From assembly GCA_016281015.1 (NCBI GenBank), contig JAEEHS010000063.1:1-54161 (forward strand): a stretch of 54,161 nucleotides of DNA, given 5' to 3'. How positions within the stretch are numbered: the first letter of the stretch is position 1; each line of letters opens with the position of its first letter. The DNA is from Bacteroidales bacterium. GTDB taxonomy: Bacteria; Bacteroidota; Bacteroidia; Bacteroidales; UBA932. The translations under genes and the position numbers were made by a program. This document shows positions 8,972 to 17,778 of this stretch, in pieces. The notes under the pieces were generated by a model that was not told where the DNA came from, searched no databases, and saw only the letters and a list, made by a program, of their open reading frames with translations.

Positions 8972-10102
8972 TCAATATGCTTTTAATCGATAGATAAATC
9001 CAAGTTCAATGCGGTGGGAGGTGAACGCCGGGGCTTCGCCGATGAGGCGGTGAGCGCCGGTGTAGGAGAGAAAGACGCGAAGGTCCTGTCCCTCCATGGG
9101 GAAGAATTCCAGGGCGCCGATCCAACCGAAACTCTGGCGGTAGGTTCCGGCGCCGGCGGTGGCGACCCTCTCGTACATGCCTTTTCCCATGAGGTTCCAC
9201 CGGGGGGCGAACTGCCAGTTGGCCTTGGTGACGAAACTCTGGTAGCGGACTTTTCGCTGGAGAGCGCCGAGGTCGGCGGAGGCGATGAGGAAATGGTCCA
9301 GGTCCTCCCAGGCGCCCATGTAGTCGAAGTACCACTGGAGACGTTCCAGGTTGAGCTTCTGCCCGAGGAAGAGCATCTTGGAATAGTGGTCCCGGGCGAG
9401 GGTGATGGCCCCGCCGCCCCAGCGGGTGGTCAGGCGGCCGTCAAACAGGGAACCGTTCCAGTTGAGGATGTAGGCAAGGGGGAGGCGGGTCGCTGTGGGA
9501 AGGTCTCCTTCGCCCGCATAGGTGTCGGCATAGGCCTTCGTGAAGGAATTGGTGACATTGAGGACGAATTCCTGGGTCGGGACCGGGGTCCAGGCGAGGG
9601 CCGCTCCGGTGAAAAAGACCTCCATGTGATTCAGCAGGTCCGAATACTGGTAGATGTAGAGCGGATTCTCGTCGTACTCGTAGCCGCCCCAGAACTGGCA
9701 CATCTTGCCGCCGTAGAGCCGCCACTGGTTGTTGAACTTCCAGCCGATCATCATGATGTCGGTCGCCTGGGAGAAGCGTTCGAGGCTGAGGGGGGCGTTG
9801 GAGCGCTCCAGGTGGTGCCGGAGCCGGTAGTAGAGCTTCTCGTGGATGACACCGGTCATTTCCAGCCGGAGGTGGCGGGCGCGAAACGCCGCGTTCCACC
9901 CCTCGGCCTCGTTCCCTGCCTGCAGGGCCCCGGCGAAATTGACATAGAGGTTGAACGCATCGTTTTTCTTTTCCAGGTGGAGCAGGCGCCTGGACAGGCT
10001 CTCATGGGCATCGTAGGCTTCCCCGATGCCGGTATTGCCGCCCTGGGCAAGGGCGGAGAGGGGGAGAAGAAGGGCCACAAGGCCCATGACCATCTTACGC
10101 AT
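8972..10102 (-). CDS. Phosphate-selective porin O/P-like outer-membrane protein
   Basis: The true start is ATG 10102 (MRKMVMGLVALLLPLSALAQ), giving 376 residues with a cleaved signal peptide; the longer frame upstream is a shadow of the acyltransferase gene. The mature part alternates aromatic and polar residues as in a beta-barrel and ends in LGFIYRLKAY, an amphipathic terminal strand. The region from YRLRHHLERSN through GWKFNNQWRLYGGKMCQFWG resembles the OprO/OprP porin family, which in Bacteroidota is a broad group of small anion-type porins. It overlaps the acyltransferase stop by 8 bp and is the last gene of a four-gene operon. Confidence 0.75.
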   Translation of the reverse strand: MRKMVMGLVALLLPLSALAQGGNTGIGEAYDAHESLSRRLLHLEKKNDAFNLYVNFAGALQAGNEAEGWNAAFRARHLRLEMTGVIHEKLYYRLRHHLERSNAPLSLERFSQATDIMMIGWKFNNQWRLYGGKMCQFWGGYEYDENPLYIYQYSDLLNHMEVFFTGAALAWTPVPTQEFVLNVTNSFTKAYADTYAGEGDLPTATRLPLAYILNWNGSLFDGRLTTRWGGGAITLARDHYSKMLFLGQKLNLERLQWYFDYMGAWEDLDHFLIASADLGALQRKVRYQSFVTKANWQFAPRWNLMGKGMYERVATAGAGTYRQSFGWIGALEFFPMEGQDLRVFLSYTGAHRLIGEAPAFTSHRIELGFIYRLKAY

Positions 10103-10724
10103 CCTGCAATCTGTCTTTGAGCGCCGCGACCTTCTGGCGCATTTTTTCCGCTTCGCTGTGGAGCCATTCCCGGTCCATGCCGCCTTCCGGCACCCCTTCG
10201 ACGTGGAAGGGCTCGCCGATGGCGAGGTGATAGGGCTTCGGGAAATGCCAGAAGGCGTTGTACACCGGAATGACCTGGGCCCCGCTGAGGGCGGCCAGGC
10301 GGACGGCGCCGGTATGGAAGGGGAGTAGGTCATCTCCCTCCTTGTTTCGTCTCCCTTCCGGGAAAATGATGATGCTCTCACCCCGCCTGAGGGCCGCGAT
10401 TGAGTCCTCCAGCCACTGCTGGGAATGGTTTTTCCGGTCCACGGGGATGCACTGGGCATGGGTATAGAACGCGCGCGTGAACGCGTTCTTTTCATAATAG
10501 TCCAGTGCCACGAGCGGATGGAGCAGCTGGTGGTAGTACTGCACCATCAGGATGACCGGGTCCATCAGGCCCACATGCCGGCCGATAAAGATCGCCGGGC
10601 CGTCCAGGACGGGTTTGGGTCCATGGACCACGGGCCGCTGGACGACGGCCACCATGCCGCGGGCAAAGACTCTCAGCGCGCGGTCCGCTCCCGAGAGGCG
10701 GGCTTCCTTTATGGTTCCAGCCAT
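10095..10724 (-). CDS. 1-acylglycerol-phosphate acyltransferase-like protein (PlsC family)
   Basis: The 209-residue protein has the acyltransferase block I motif HVGLMD (H50 and D55 of HX4D) and block III FPEGRRN (121-127). These residues transfer an acyl chain from acyl-CoA or acyl-ACP to a lysophospholipid or similar acceptor at the inner membrane. It is slightly shorter than typical PlsC proteins and lacks a clear N-terminal membrane helix. It lies 3 nt after the lipid kinase gene, so the two probably work together in phospholipid or glycolipid metabolism. The acceptor is unknown. Confidence 0.83.
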   Translation of the reverse strand: MAGTIKEARLSGADRALRVFARGMVAVVQRPVVHGPKPVLDGPAIFIGRHVGLMDPVILMVQYYHQLLHPLVALDYYEKNAFTRAFYTHAQCIPVDRKNHSQQWLEDSIAALRRGESIIIFPEGRRNKEGDDLLPFHTGAVRLAALSGAQVIPVYNAFWHFPKPYHLAIGEPFHVEGVPEGGMDREWLHSEAEKMRQKVAALKDRLQDA

Positions 10725-10727
10725 CTC

Positions 10728-11666
10728 TTACGGAACGATGATGTTGATCTGCTGCCCTGTCACTTCGACCGTCAGCGGGAGCGTGCCGGGGATTTCCCCG
10801 TCGGCTTCCACCCAGTCGCGTTTGCCGCTCCCGAGCGGGGTGATGGTCATTTTGCGGAAACGCTTGGAGATGATGCCGGGAAGGGTCGCGAAGTCCCCCT
10901 TGAAGATGTGCATCATCTGGGACATGCCTTTGAAGTGGTTGCAGCCGGGCTGGATGGACACTTCCACCACTCCGTCCGTCCAGTTGCCGCCAGCTTCGTT
11001 CTGCTGGAGGCCGCCGCCGCGGTAGATGCCGTTGCCGAGGACCGCCGTGAAGAGTTTCCCGCGGTAAACGGTTTCACCGTCGCAGACGATCTCCACAGGA
11101 CGGAGTTTCTTGGAGAAAATGGAGTAGGGGGCCACCAGCGAATAGAGGATGGAGCCCTTGTAGCCCTTGTCCTTGAGGGCGTTGGTGTTGTAGCAGATGT
11201 TCGCGTCAAGGCCCACGCCGCCGATGTTCGCAAGGCAGAAAACCCCGCTGTCGAGGGTCAGCCGGACGATGTCTTCCTTCCCGGTATGGCCGCGGAGGAT
11301 ACACGCGGTCGCCTCGGTCACGTCCTCCGGGATACCGGCGGTCTTGATCCAGTCGTTGCCGGTGCCGGCGGGAATGACGGCGAGGGTGAAGTCCCCGAGG
11401 TCCGCTCCCGGCGTGGCGTCGGCATAGCGGAGCAGTCCGGTCATCACTTCATGGACCGTCCCGTCACCGCCGACGGCGATCAGTTTCCGGTAGCCTTTTT
11501 CGGCCGCTTCCCGGGCAAGGTCGATGGCATGGCCCTTATGGGCGGTGAGGGAGGCTTCCACCTGGGCGCCGCCGTCCGTGAGCTGTTTCTTGTAGGTCTC
11601 CCAAGTCGCACCGGTATCCTGGGTCGCGGCGTTGGGATTGGCAATCATCATCCAAATCTCGTTCAT
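10728..11666 (-). CDS. Diacylglycerol kinase-like lipid kinase (DAGK catalytic domain)
   Basis: The 312-residue protein has the DAGK/YegS nucleotide-binding motif GGDGT (66-70) followed by VHEVMTGLL, and the second glycine motif IPAGTGNDW (98-106). Proteins of this family phosphorylate diacylglycerol or related lipids with ATP. Its length is the usual one. The ATG overlaps the metallophosphoesterase stop by 4 nt (ATGA), and the acyltransferase begins 3 nt after its end, which puts it in a compact lipid-metabolism operon. Confidence 0.87.
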   Translation of the reverse strand: MNEIWMMIANPNAATQDTGATWETYKKQLTDGGAQVEASLTAHKGHAIDLAREAAEKGYRKLIAVGGDGTVHEVMTGLLRYADATPGADLGDFTLAVIPAGTGNDWIKTAGIPEDVTEATACILRGHTGKEDIVRLTLDSGVFCLANIGGVGLDANICYNTNALKDKGYKGSILYSLVAPYSIFSKKLRPVEIVCDGETVYRGKLFTAVLGNGIYRGGGLQQNEAGGNWTDGVVEVSIQPGCNHFKGMSQMMHIFKGDFATLPGIISKRFRKMTITPLGSGKRDWVEADGEIPGTLPLTVEVTGQQINIIVP

Positions 11667-12766
11667 GGTATGGTTAGTTTTAGTAAGTCGACAGAGGGAT
11701 AGCCGCCGAGGCGGAAGGCAAAGGCGCTTCCGAGCCCCGGACTGACGTGGAGGGTCTGTTCCCCGTGGGTATAGACCCCCTCGGGGTGCGGGAATTTCCA
11801 GGTTTTGGGATTCAGGCCCGCCAGTTTGTATTTGAGTCCATGGGTATGGCCCGACAGGGTGAGGTCGATGTCCGTTTCCGGGACGACCTCGGCGTCCCAG
11901 TGGGTCGGGTCATGGGAAAGAAGAATCGTAAAAATGCCTTCCGGAAGGCCTTCCAGTGCCTTTTTGAGGTCTCCGCCCATCTGGCGGAAATAGGCGTTGG
12001 AAGAGATGTTCTCCACACCCGCAAGGGCTATCTTTTCGCCGTCTTTCTCCAGGAGGGCGTGTTCGTTCAACAGGAGTCTCCAGCCCAGCGAGCGCTCCAA
12101 CGAGAGCAGCCGCTCGGTGTCGGCGATGCGCTCCGTTTCGTTGTGGTGACCGTGGAGGAGGTAATCATGGTTTCCGCGGATGGCCCAGACCCCGAGGGGG
12201 GCGCTCAGCCGCTTGAGCTCTTCCAGGTAGCCGTCGGCCTCGTGGGAGTCGAAATTCACGAGGTCTCCCGTAAAAAGGATCAGATCCGGCTTCTCGGCAA
12301 GGACCGCGTCCACGATGCGTTTGATATAGGGATTTGCCTTTCCGAAGGAGCCGAGGTGGAAATCCGACAACTGGCAGATCCTCAGCCCATCGAAAGCGCG
12401 GGGAAGCCTCCGGAAGGGGAGGGGGGTCTCGACGGTCTTCAGATGGGTGGTGACATGGAAAATCATCACCGCGAAAAAGAGGCTGACGGCGCATCCGGCA
12501 ATGGCGGCCACCGTCGGAGACAGGGCCACGAGAAGGATATAGATGAATTCCGGAAACTCGAAGATGAAGGTCAGATAGGAGAACACCCGGAGCGATTCGG
12601 TGTACTGGATGCCTCTGAAGATCCGCCAGAGATAGAATCCGGCCACGAGGGTCGGCAAAAAGGGCAGGATCTTTCCCCATAGCGGCCAGCCGGTCGCGAG
12701 ACAAATCACGATGTCCGGGAGCACACCGAATAGCAGGTAGAAGAAAGCATAGGCCCTGAATTTCAT
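11663..12766 (-). CDS. Membrane-anchored metallophosphoesterase
   Basis: The first ~110 of 367 residues form three or four membrane helices. The remainder is a calcineurin-like phosphoesterase with all metal motifs: DFHLGSFG (D135, H137), FTGDLVNF (167-168), RGNHDYLLHG (198-201), LLSHDPTH and SGHTHG. This arrangement is the YkuE/YaeI type, which in other bacteria acts on lipid-linked pyrophosphates such as UDP-diacylglucosamine; the substrate here is not proven. It is the first gene of the minus-strand operon and shares a 49-bp promoter region with the divergent tyrosine phosphatase gene. Confidence 0.85.
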   Translation of the reverse strand: MKFRAYAFFYLLFGVLPDIVICLATGWPLWGKILPFLPTLVAGFYLWRIFRGIQYTESLRVFSYLTFIFEFPEFIYILLVALSPTVAAIAGCAVSLFFAVMIFHVTTHLKTVETPLPFRRLPRAFDGLRICQLSDFHLGSFGKANPYIKRIVDAVLAEKPDLILFTGDLVNFDSHEADGYLEELKRLSAPLGVWAIRGNHDYLLHGHHNETERIADTERLLSLERSLGWRLLLNEHALLEKDGEKIALAGVENISSNAYFRQMGGDLKKALEGLPEGIFTILLSHDPTHWDAEVVPETDIDLTLSGHTHGLKYKLAGLNPKTWKFPHPEGVYTHGEQTLHVSPGLGSAFAFRLGGYPSVDLLKLTIP

Positions 12767-12815
12767 ACTGCAAACTTACGCAAAAATCCGCAATTTTTTG
12801 TAAGTTTGCAAAAAT
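12767..12815. promoter_or_regulatory. Symmetric divergent promoter region
   Basis: TGCAAACTTA (12769-12778) and TAAGTTTGCA (12801-12810) form an inverted repeat. Each arm is a TAAGTTTG -7 box: the minus-strand one ends 4 nt before ATG 12766, the plus-strand one 7 nt before ATG 12816. Neither has a clear -33 TTG at 19-21 bp. Both messages would be almost leaderless. Confidence 0.5.
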
Positions 12816-13631
12816 ATGGACCAGGCATCGCATATCCTGCCGCTGGAAAGCGTATGGAATCCGCGGGATCTCGGGGGGTGGACCACCCGGGACGGACATC
12901 GGGTGCGCGCTCACCTGCTCCTCAGGACGGGGCACCTGTCCAACGCCTCCTCCGCCGACATCCGTTATCTCAGCGGAGAGTGCCGTCTCGCCAAGATTTT
13001 TGACTTCCGGACGGTCCAGGAAATCGAGATCCAGCCGGACCGGGAAATCCCCGGCGCCGAGAATATCCACCTCCCGGCCATCGATCCGGAGGCGGAGATG
13101 CAAAATGGCTCCGCCATCCCCCAGGAGGCCTTCAAGGACCTGGAGACGCACCTGGTGGGGCTCTGCTTCACCCCGGGGGCCAAGGCCATGGCCAAGGACA
13201 TGTATCCTTCCCTGATCCGGAGCGAATACACCCAGCTCCAGTATGCCGCTTTCCTTCGGATGATCATCGAAACGCCCTCCGGGGCCGTTCTCTGGCACTG
13301 TTCCCAGGGGAAGGACCGGACGGGGCTCGCGGCTGCCTACATCCTTTCGGCGCTCGGCGCTTCCCGGGAGACCATCCTGAAGGATTACCTCCTGTCGGAG
13401 CCCTGGTACGACAAGCCGGTGAGGGCCATCTCCGAAAAGGTCATCGCCCGGGGCGGCGGCAAGGAAGAGACCGATGTCATCCGCGCCTTCATCGGGGTGA
13501 ACGAGGAGAATTTCTCCGACTCGCTGGCTATCATCGACCGGGAGTACGGCGGAATGGAAAGTTATCTTCAACAGCAGCTCTTCCTGACCCCGGAGGACAT
13601 CGCCCTTCTTCGTGAACGCTATCTTGAATAA
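12816..13631 (+). CDS. Protein tyrosine/serine phosphatase (PF13350-like)
   Basis: The 271-residue protein carries the P-loop signature [10 protein letters not shown] (161-170), with the nucleophile Cys162 and Arg168, as in the IphP/LipA-type phosphatases. The N-terminal [10 protein letters not shown] and RTGHLSN motifs are also characteristic. It has no signal peptide, so it acts in the cytoplasm on phosphotyrosine or perhaps phosphoinositide-like substrates. It is transcribed divergently from the metallophosphoesterase, and the next gene begins 22 nt after its stop. The start ATG 12816 lies just after a TAAGTTTG box. Confidence 0.87.
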   Translation: MDQASHILPLESVWNPRDLGGWTTRDGHRVRAHLLLRTGHLSNASSADIRYLSGECRLAKIFDFRTVQEIEIQPDREIPGAENIHLPAIDPEAEMQNGSAIPQEAFKDLETHLVGLCFTPGAKAMAKDMYPSLIRSEYTQLQYAAFLRMIIETPSGAVLWHCSQGKDRTGLAAAYILSALGASRETILKDYLLSEPWYDKPVRAISEKVIARGGGKEETDVIRAFIGVNEENFSDSLAIIDREYGGMESYLQQQLFLTPEDIALLRERYLE

Positions 13632-13653
13632 CCTTAATAACCACAGATCCATT

Positions 13654-14358
13654 ATGGCAAAAACTCCTACCCCCCATATCGGGGCCCAATACGGCGAAAT
13701 CGCTGAAACCGTCATCATGGCGGGTGATCCGCTCCGCGTCCAGTTCATGGCCGAGCATTATATCGACAATCCCGTCCAGTTCAACAGCGTCCGCGGGATG
13801 CTGGGCTTTACCGGGACCTACAAAGGCAAGCGGGTCAGCGTGATGGGCCATGGGATGGGCATCCCTTCCATCGCCATCTACACCTACGAGCTCTTCCATT
13901 TCTATGATGTGAAGACCATCATCCGCATCGGCAGCGCCGGCGCCTACGACGAGGACCTCCACCTCGGCGACCTCGTGCTGGCGATGGGCGCCTGCACGGA
14001 TTCCAATTATGCGGCCCAGTACCAGCTCGGCGGCACCTACGCCCCGATCGCCGACTACGGCCTGCTCCGCCGGAGCGTCGAGACCTGCGAGCAGCGCGGT
14101 TTCCGCTACAAGGTCGGAAACGTCCTCTCCTCCGACGTCTTCTACAGCGATACGCCCCAGACCGGCTGGATGAAGATGGGCGTGCTGGCCGTGGAGATGG
14201 AAGCGGCGGCCCTGTACATGAACGCCGCGCGTGCCGGCAAGCGGGCCATGGCCCTGTTTACCGTTTCAGACCATATCGTCCGGGGCGAGGCGACGACTTC
14301 GGAGCAGCGTCAGAAGACCTTCACGAACATGATGGAGGTGGCCCTGTCGCTGTTGTAG
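13654..14358 (+). CDS. deoD: Purine nucleoside phosphorylase, DeoD type
   Basis: The protein from ATG 13654 ([20 protein letters not shown]) has 234 residues, the normal length for the hexameric DeoD enzyme; an earlier frame start at 13612 inside the upstream gene adds an unconserved tail. It has the phosphate-binding [19 protein letters not shown] and the nucleoside-site VEMEAAALY motifs, and SDH near the end with the catalytic Asp replaced in register (SDHIVRG). It cleaves purine (deoxy)nucleosides with phosphate into base and (deoxy)ribose-1-phosphate in the salvage pathway. Confidence 0.95.
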   Translation: MAKTPTPHIGAQYGEIAETVIMAGDPLRVQFMAEHYIDNPVQFNSVRGMLGFTGTYKGKRVSVMGHGMGIPSIAIYTYELFHFYDVKTIIRIGSAGAYDEDLHLGDLVLAMGACTDSNYAAQYQLGGTYAPIADYGLLRRSVETCEQRGFRYKVGNVLSSDVFYSDTPQTGWMKMGVLAVEMEAAALYMNAARAGKRAMALFTVSDHIVRGEATTSEQRQKTFTNMMEVALSLL

Positions 14359-14386
14359 CCGTCCGGAGTAAAAAAGTAAAAAAAGA

Positions 14387-14418
14387 TTTGGTGATTTCCG
14401 AAAAAGTGTCTACCTTTG
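14387..14418 (+). promoter_or_regulatory. Promoter of the tRNA-Lys pair
   Basis: TTTG (14387-14390) is followed after 20 bp by TACCTTTG (14411-14418), a full Bacteroidales promoter 37 bp upstream of the first tRNA. A GC-rich inverted segment (about 14429-14446) lies in the leader. Confidence 0.75.
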
Positions 14419-14455
14419 CAATCCCGTTCGAGGAAACCCTCCTCGGGAGGCGGAG

Positions 14456-14531
14456 GACTCGTTAGCTCAGTTGGTAGAGCACAACACTTTTAATGTTGGG
14501 GTCTCGGGTTCGAGCCCCGAACGGGTCACCA
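14456..14531 (+). tRNA. tRNA-Lys (anticodon TTT)
   Basis: A full cloverleaf is visible: acceptor GACTCGT/ACGGGTC, D arm GCTC...GAGC, anticodon stem CAACA/TGTTG with loop CTTTTAA, T arm TCGGG TTCGAGC CCCGA. The discriminator A is followed by an encoded CCA. Confidence 0.96.
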
Positions 14532-14537
14532 GAAACC

Positions 14538-14610
<73 letters not shown>

Positions 14611-14612
14611 CG

Positions 14613-14641
14613 AAAGCCGGTCCATCGGGGCCGGCTTTTTT
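14613..14641. terminator. Terminator after the tRNA-Lys pair
   Basis: AAAGCCGG (14613-14620) pairs with CCGGCTTT (14631-14638) across a 10-nt loop and is followed by T residues on the plus strand. The A run at its left end may also let it end the converging SDR transcript. Confidence 0.85.
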
Positions 14642-14642
14642 G

Positions 14643-15482
14643 TTATTTCTTTTTCTTTGCCATGAGGCGGAGGGCAGAGACCAGGAGCGAGTCCCAGACG
14701 CGGGAGGGAAGCAGCTTGCGAAGCACCAGCAGGGCGACGCCGCCTCCGCCGGGATGGTAACGCAGGCGGGGCCGGCGGCTCAGGGAAGCCTTGACCACAG
14801 CTTTGGCCACTCCCATGGGGGAAGGGAACCTCAGGTGTCCGAAGGCATAGGCGAGGAGCGAAGCCTCTCCCTCGGCCATGTCCTCGTAGATGGTCCCTGC
14901 GGAGGATTCCCTCAGATGGGCGGCGGCGATCAGGCCCCATTCGGTCTGGGCCCAGCCGGGTTCGATGATCACCACCTGCGTCCCGAAGGGCTTGGTCTCC
15001 ATCCGGAGCACGTCGCTGAAAGCCTCGACGGCATATTTGGAGATATTGTACCAGCCTCCGAAGCAAAAGCACATGCGCCCGGCGACCGAGGAGACGTTGA
15101 CGATGCGGCCCGTCCCCTGGCTCCGCATGACGGGAATGACCCGGCGGGTCAGGGAGACCATGCCGAACAGGTTGACATCCATCTGCTTGCGCCCTTCTTC
15201 GAGGGGGACGGTCTCCAGGGCGCCGAAATAGCCGTATCCGGCGTTGTTGACCAGCACGTCCAGGCGGCCTTCTTCCCGGAGGAGGGTCTCCAGGGCCGCA
15301 TCGATGGACGCTTCGTCGCTGATATCCAGATACAGGGGCGTTACGCCCTCGGGAATCTGGGCGGTGCGGCGCGCTGCACCATATACTTTATGCCCCGCTC
15401 CGGCGAGGAGCACGGCGGCTTCTTTTCCGATGCCGGAACTGGCGCCGGTGACAAGGATGACTTTGGGTTGCGCTTTTTTCAT
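14643..15482 (-). CDS. Short-chain dehydrogenase/reductase
   Basis: The protein (279 residues from ATG 15482) has the SDR cofactor motif TGASSGIG, the structural NNAG, and catalytic Ser-Tyr-Lys as NVSSVAG ... YNISKYA. It is a classical cytoplasmic SDR that reduces or oxidises a carbonyl or alcohol with NAD(P)(H). The in-frame ATG 15488 would lie inside a -7-like TATATTTA (15495-15488), so I prefer the start at 15482. The basic C-terminal tail with PSRVWDSLL suggests membrane association, as in SDRs acting on lipids. It is divergent from the TPR/ligase operon and could act on its acyl products, but this is only inferred from position. Confidence 0.87.
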   Translation of the reverse strand: MKKAQPKVILVTGASSGIGKEAAVLLAGAGHKVYGAARRTAQIPEGVTPLYLDISDEASIDAALETLLREEGRLDVLVNNAGYGYFGALETVPLEEGRKQMDVNLFGMVSLTRRVIPVMRSQGTGRIVNVSSVAGRMCFCFGGWYNISKYAVEAFSDVLRMETKPFGTQVVIIEPGWAQTEWGLIAAAHLRESSAGTIYEDMAEGEASLLAYAFGHLRFPSPMGVAKAVVKASLSRRPRLRYHPGGGGVALLVLRKLLPSRVWDSLLVSALRLMAKKKK

Positions 15483-15508
15483 GGGCATAAATATACGGAA
15501 AAATTCAG

Positions 15509-15516
15509 TATATTTG
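15509..15516 (+). promoter_or_regulatory. -7 element of the TPR/ligase operon
   Basis: TATATTTG matches the Bacteroidales -7 consensus and ends 8 nt before ATG 15525. No good -33 TTG at 19-21 bp is visible, so this is a partial match. Confidence 0.4.
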
Positions 15517-15524
15517 CAAATTAT

Positions 15525-16376
15525 ATGAAGTGTCTTATCGCCATCATCGTGTCCGTTCTTGGATTCGGACCAGTCGATTCGCTGTTCCATGCCGGGGCCT
15601 TGCAGCCCTGCAAGGAGGGCCTGGAAACCCTTCTTACCCAGGCGGATAGCGACAAAGAAAAAGCCCAGGTCCTCTGGCGTCTTTCCCGGGTTACCCTGCT
15701 TGAGGGGGAGGCGGTCCAGGGAAAGGAAGCGCGCCGCTCCGTCTTCGACAAGGGGGCGGATTACGCCCAGAAGGGGATGAAACTCGACCCCTCCAACGAG
15801 AAATGTTACTTGTGGCACTGCGCCAACCTCGGCCGCTCCTTGCAGACCCGTCCGATGATGGAACAGGCCTCTGCCGTTCCCCTCTTGCTGTCGGATCTCA
15901 CGACGATTCTTGACAAACTGGGGAAGACCTCCTATTCCGAAGCCTGGCAGGCGCTGGCGGAGATCTATTACAACCACCCCTTCAAATCCAACGACGCCGC
16001 CATCAATTTCACCCGGCGCGCCGTAGCGTGCATCCCGAAGGGGGAACTCCGCCTGTCGACCTATCTCTCCCTGGCGAAGATGCTGCAAAAGCGGGACTGG
16101 AGTGCATCCAAACGGCTTTCTGCCATAGAGTCCAACCAGGACAAATTCGAAAAGGGCAAGGCTTCGAATATCGAAAGATACAGCTGTTATGACGGACATT
16201 ACGGCCCCGGCGGGACGGCTCCCTGGTCGTCCCGGGCCCTATCGCAGATGAGCGACCGGGAAGAAGCCGCCGCCATCGTCTCCTATGCCCTCAGGCGCTA
16301 CCAGCGCGCTTCCGCCCACACCCCCGTGGACAAAGAAGATTACCGGCAATTACAAGCATTTGCTAAAACCCTATAA
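15525..16376 (+). CDS. TPR-like protein, first gene of the condensation/ligase operon
   Basis: The 283-residue protein starts MKCLIAIIVSVLGFG with a short hydrophobic N-terminus that could be a signal peptide or anchor. The body is helical with tetratricopeptide-like spacing (AQVLWRLSRVTLLEG ... DYAQKGMKLDPSNEKCYLW ... AWQALAEIYYNHPF ... AAINFTRRAVACIPKG), resembling regulator-of-microtubule-dynamics-like TPR proteins. It has no catalytic motif I recognise. It lies 8 nt before the condensation-like gene, so it is likely a scaffold or partner of that pathway. The longer frame starting at 14640 is a shadow. Confidence 0.7.
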   Translation: MKCLIAIIVSVLGFGPVDSLFHAGALQPCKEGLETLLTQADSDKEKAQVLWRLSRVTLLEGEAVQGKEARRSVFDKGADYAQKGMKLDPSNEKCYLWHCANLGRSLQTRPMMEQASAVPLLLSDLTTILDKLGKTSYSEAWQALAEIYYNHPFKSNDAAINFTRRAVACIPKGELRLSTYLSLAKMLQKRDWSASKRLSAIESNQDKFEKGKASNIERYSCYDGHYGPGGTAPWSSRALSQMSDREEAAAIVSYALRRYQRASAHTPVDKEDYRQLQAFAKTL

Positions 16377-16384
16377 CCAAAGAC

Positions 16385-17740
16385 ATGGAACCGACCTATT
16401 ACCATTTCAACAACTCCCAGGACGTTGTTTTCCGTCAGACCCAGTTTTCCCTTTTCAAGCGGGTCTTGAACATTGTTTTTTCCCTGGAACTCGAAAAAGG
16501 CTTCGACAAGGCCCTGATGACCCAGGCCTTTGAAAAATTATACGAGCGGAATGACTGCCTGCGGCTCACCATGGTCCGCCGGGGCAAGGAACGCCTCCAG
16601 TATTTCGCCCCGGAAAGGCATGTGGGGAAGATTCCCGAAGTGGATTTCAAGACCGCCGGGGAGATGGACCGCTACATCCGCTGCTTCCGCCGCAAACCGA
16701 CCAACCTCTATAAAGGTGACGCCCTTCGCGTCGTGTATGGAACCAATCCCGACGGCCGGCAGATCATCCTCTGCAAGGTCAGCCATTATGTGGCGGATAC
16801 CTATGGGATCGGCATCCTCGTCAATGACCTGCTTTCGGTCTATGAGGCTTTGCGGGAGGGAACGCCCCTTCCGCCCGCTCCGGGCAGTTTCGAGACCCTT
16901 CTCGCCCAGGACAACCAGTTCCGGGGCACCACCGAATCGGTGGAAAGGGACCGCGCTTTCTTCAATGACTATTTCCGCGTCAAGCATCCTACGCGCCCCT
17001 TCTACTGCGGCCTCCATGGCAACGGCAGTGACAAGTGGCTGAAACTCAAGGCCAAGGGGAAACCCTCCGTGCCTTATGTCTTCGTCCGCTGCGACACCGA
17101 AGGCTTCCGTTTCGTCCTTCCGTCCTCGCTGGTCAAGACCGTCCGTCCCTGGTGTGAGGAGAACGCCATCAGTTTCAACACCTTCTTCTTCTACACCTTC
17201 GGCATCGCCTGCTCCCTTCTGAACGACCGGGCACCGAGCATGCTGCCGCTGGAACTGCTGAACTGCCGCGGAACCCTGGCCGAGAAGAAGGCCGCCGGGA
17301 CCAAGGTCCAGAGCCTGGCCGTGTGCCTGGAAGTGGACTACAAGCGCTCCTTCGCCGAGAACATTGCCCGCATGGACGAAGAGCAGAAAGAACTCTACCG
17401 CCACACGCGGCTTTCCTATCTCGAAGTGCAGGCCCTCCACACCAAGGTCTACGATTATTCCCAGATCTCCCAGCTCTACAACTATACCTTCTCCTACATC
17501 CCCGTCAGTTTCCCCGAGGGCGTCAAGCTCCAGGTCCACAGCAACGGCAAGGGAGCCCTGATCGCCTATGTCGCGCTCATGCATGATGTCAAGACCGACG
17601 AGATCGTGGTGGTATATGACATCCAGACGCGGATGATTTCCCCTTCCCAGCTCATCGAGTTCCAGAATACCTGGGTCCATGTGATGGAAAAGGTGGTCTC
17701 CGCGCCGGACCAGCCGCTGGAGGAAGTTTTTCCCGCATAA
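16385..17740 (+). CDS. Stand-alone condensation-domain-like acyltransferase
   Basis: The 451-residue protein has the size and pattern of a chloramphenicol-acetyltransferase-like condensation domain. The active-site motif HHxxxDG appears as SHYVADT (133-139): the catalytic second His (H134) and the Asp (D138) are kept, while the first His is Ser and the Gly is Thr. Near the C-terminus NYTFSYIPV corresponds to the solvent-channel/latch region. Such free-standing proteins join an acyl group held on a carrier protein to an amine, alcohol or amino acid. The next genes encode a ligase and a carrier protein, which supports that role. The acceptor is unknown; a PapA/alcohol acetyltransferase-like role is the alternative. 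Confidence 0.7.
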   Translation: MEPTYYHFNNSQDVVFRQTQFSLFKRVLNIVFSLELEKGFDKALMTQAFEKLYERNDCLRLTMVRRGKERLQYFAPERHVGKIPEVDFKTAGEMDRYIRCFRRKPTNLYKGDALRVVYGTNPDGRQIILCKVSHYVADTYGIGILVNDLLSVYEALREGTPLPPAPGSFETLLAQDNQFRGTTESVERDRAFFNDYFRVKHPTRPFYCGLHGNGSDKWLKLKAKGKPSVPYVFVRCDTEGFRFVLPSSLVKTVRPWCEENAISFNTFFFYTFGIACSLLNDRAPSMLPLELLNCRGTLAEKKAAGTKVQSLAVCLEVDYKRSFAENIARMDEEQKELYRHTRLSYLEVQALHTKVYDYSQISQLYNYTFSYIPVSFPEGVKLQVHSNGKGALIAYVALMHDVKTDEIVVVYDIQTRMISPSQLIEFQNTWVHVMEKVVSAPDQPLEEVFPA

Positions 17741-17778
17741 GAAAGACAACGAAACCAACCTAAACCCATATTTTTGAA

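Noticed and set aside
12165..13748. 527-codon minus-strand frame across the phosphatase and metallophosphoesterase genes
   Set aside because: It lies out of frame over two well-supported genes and has no family motif.
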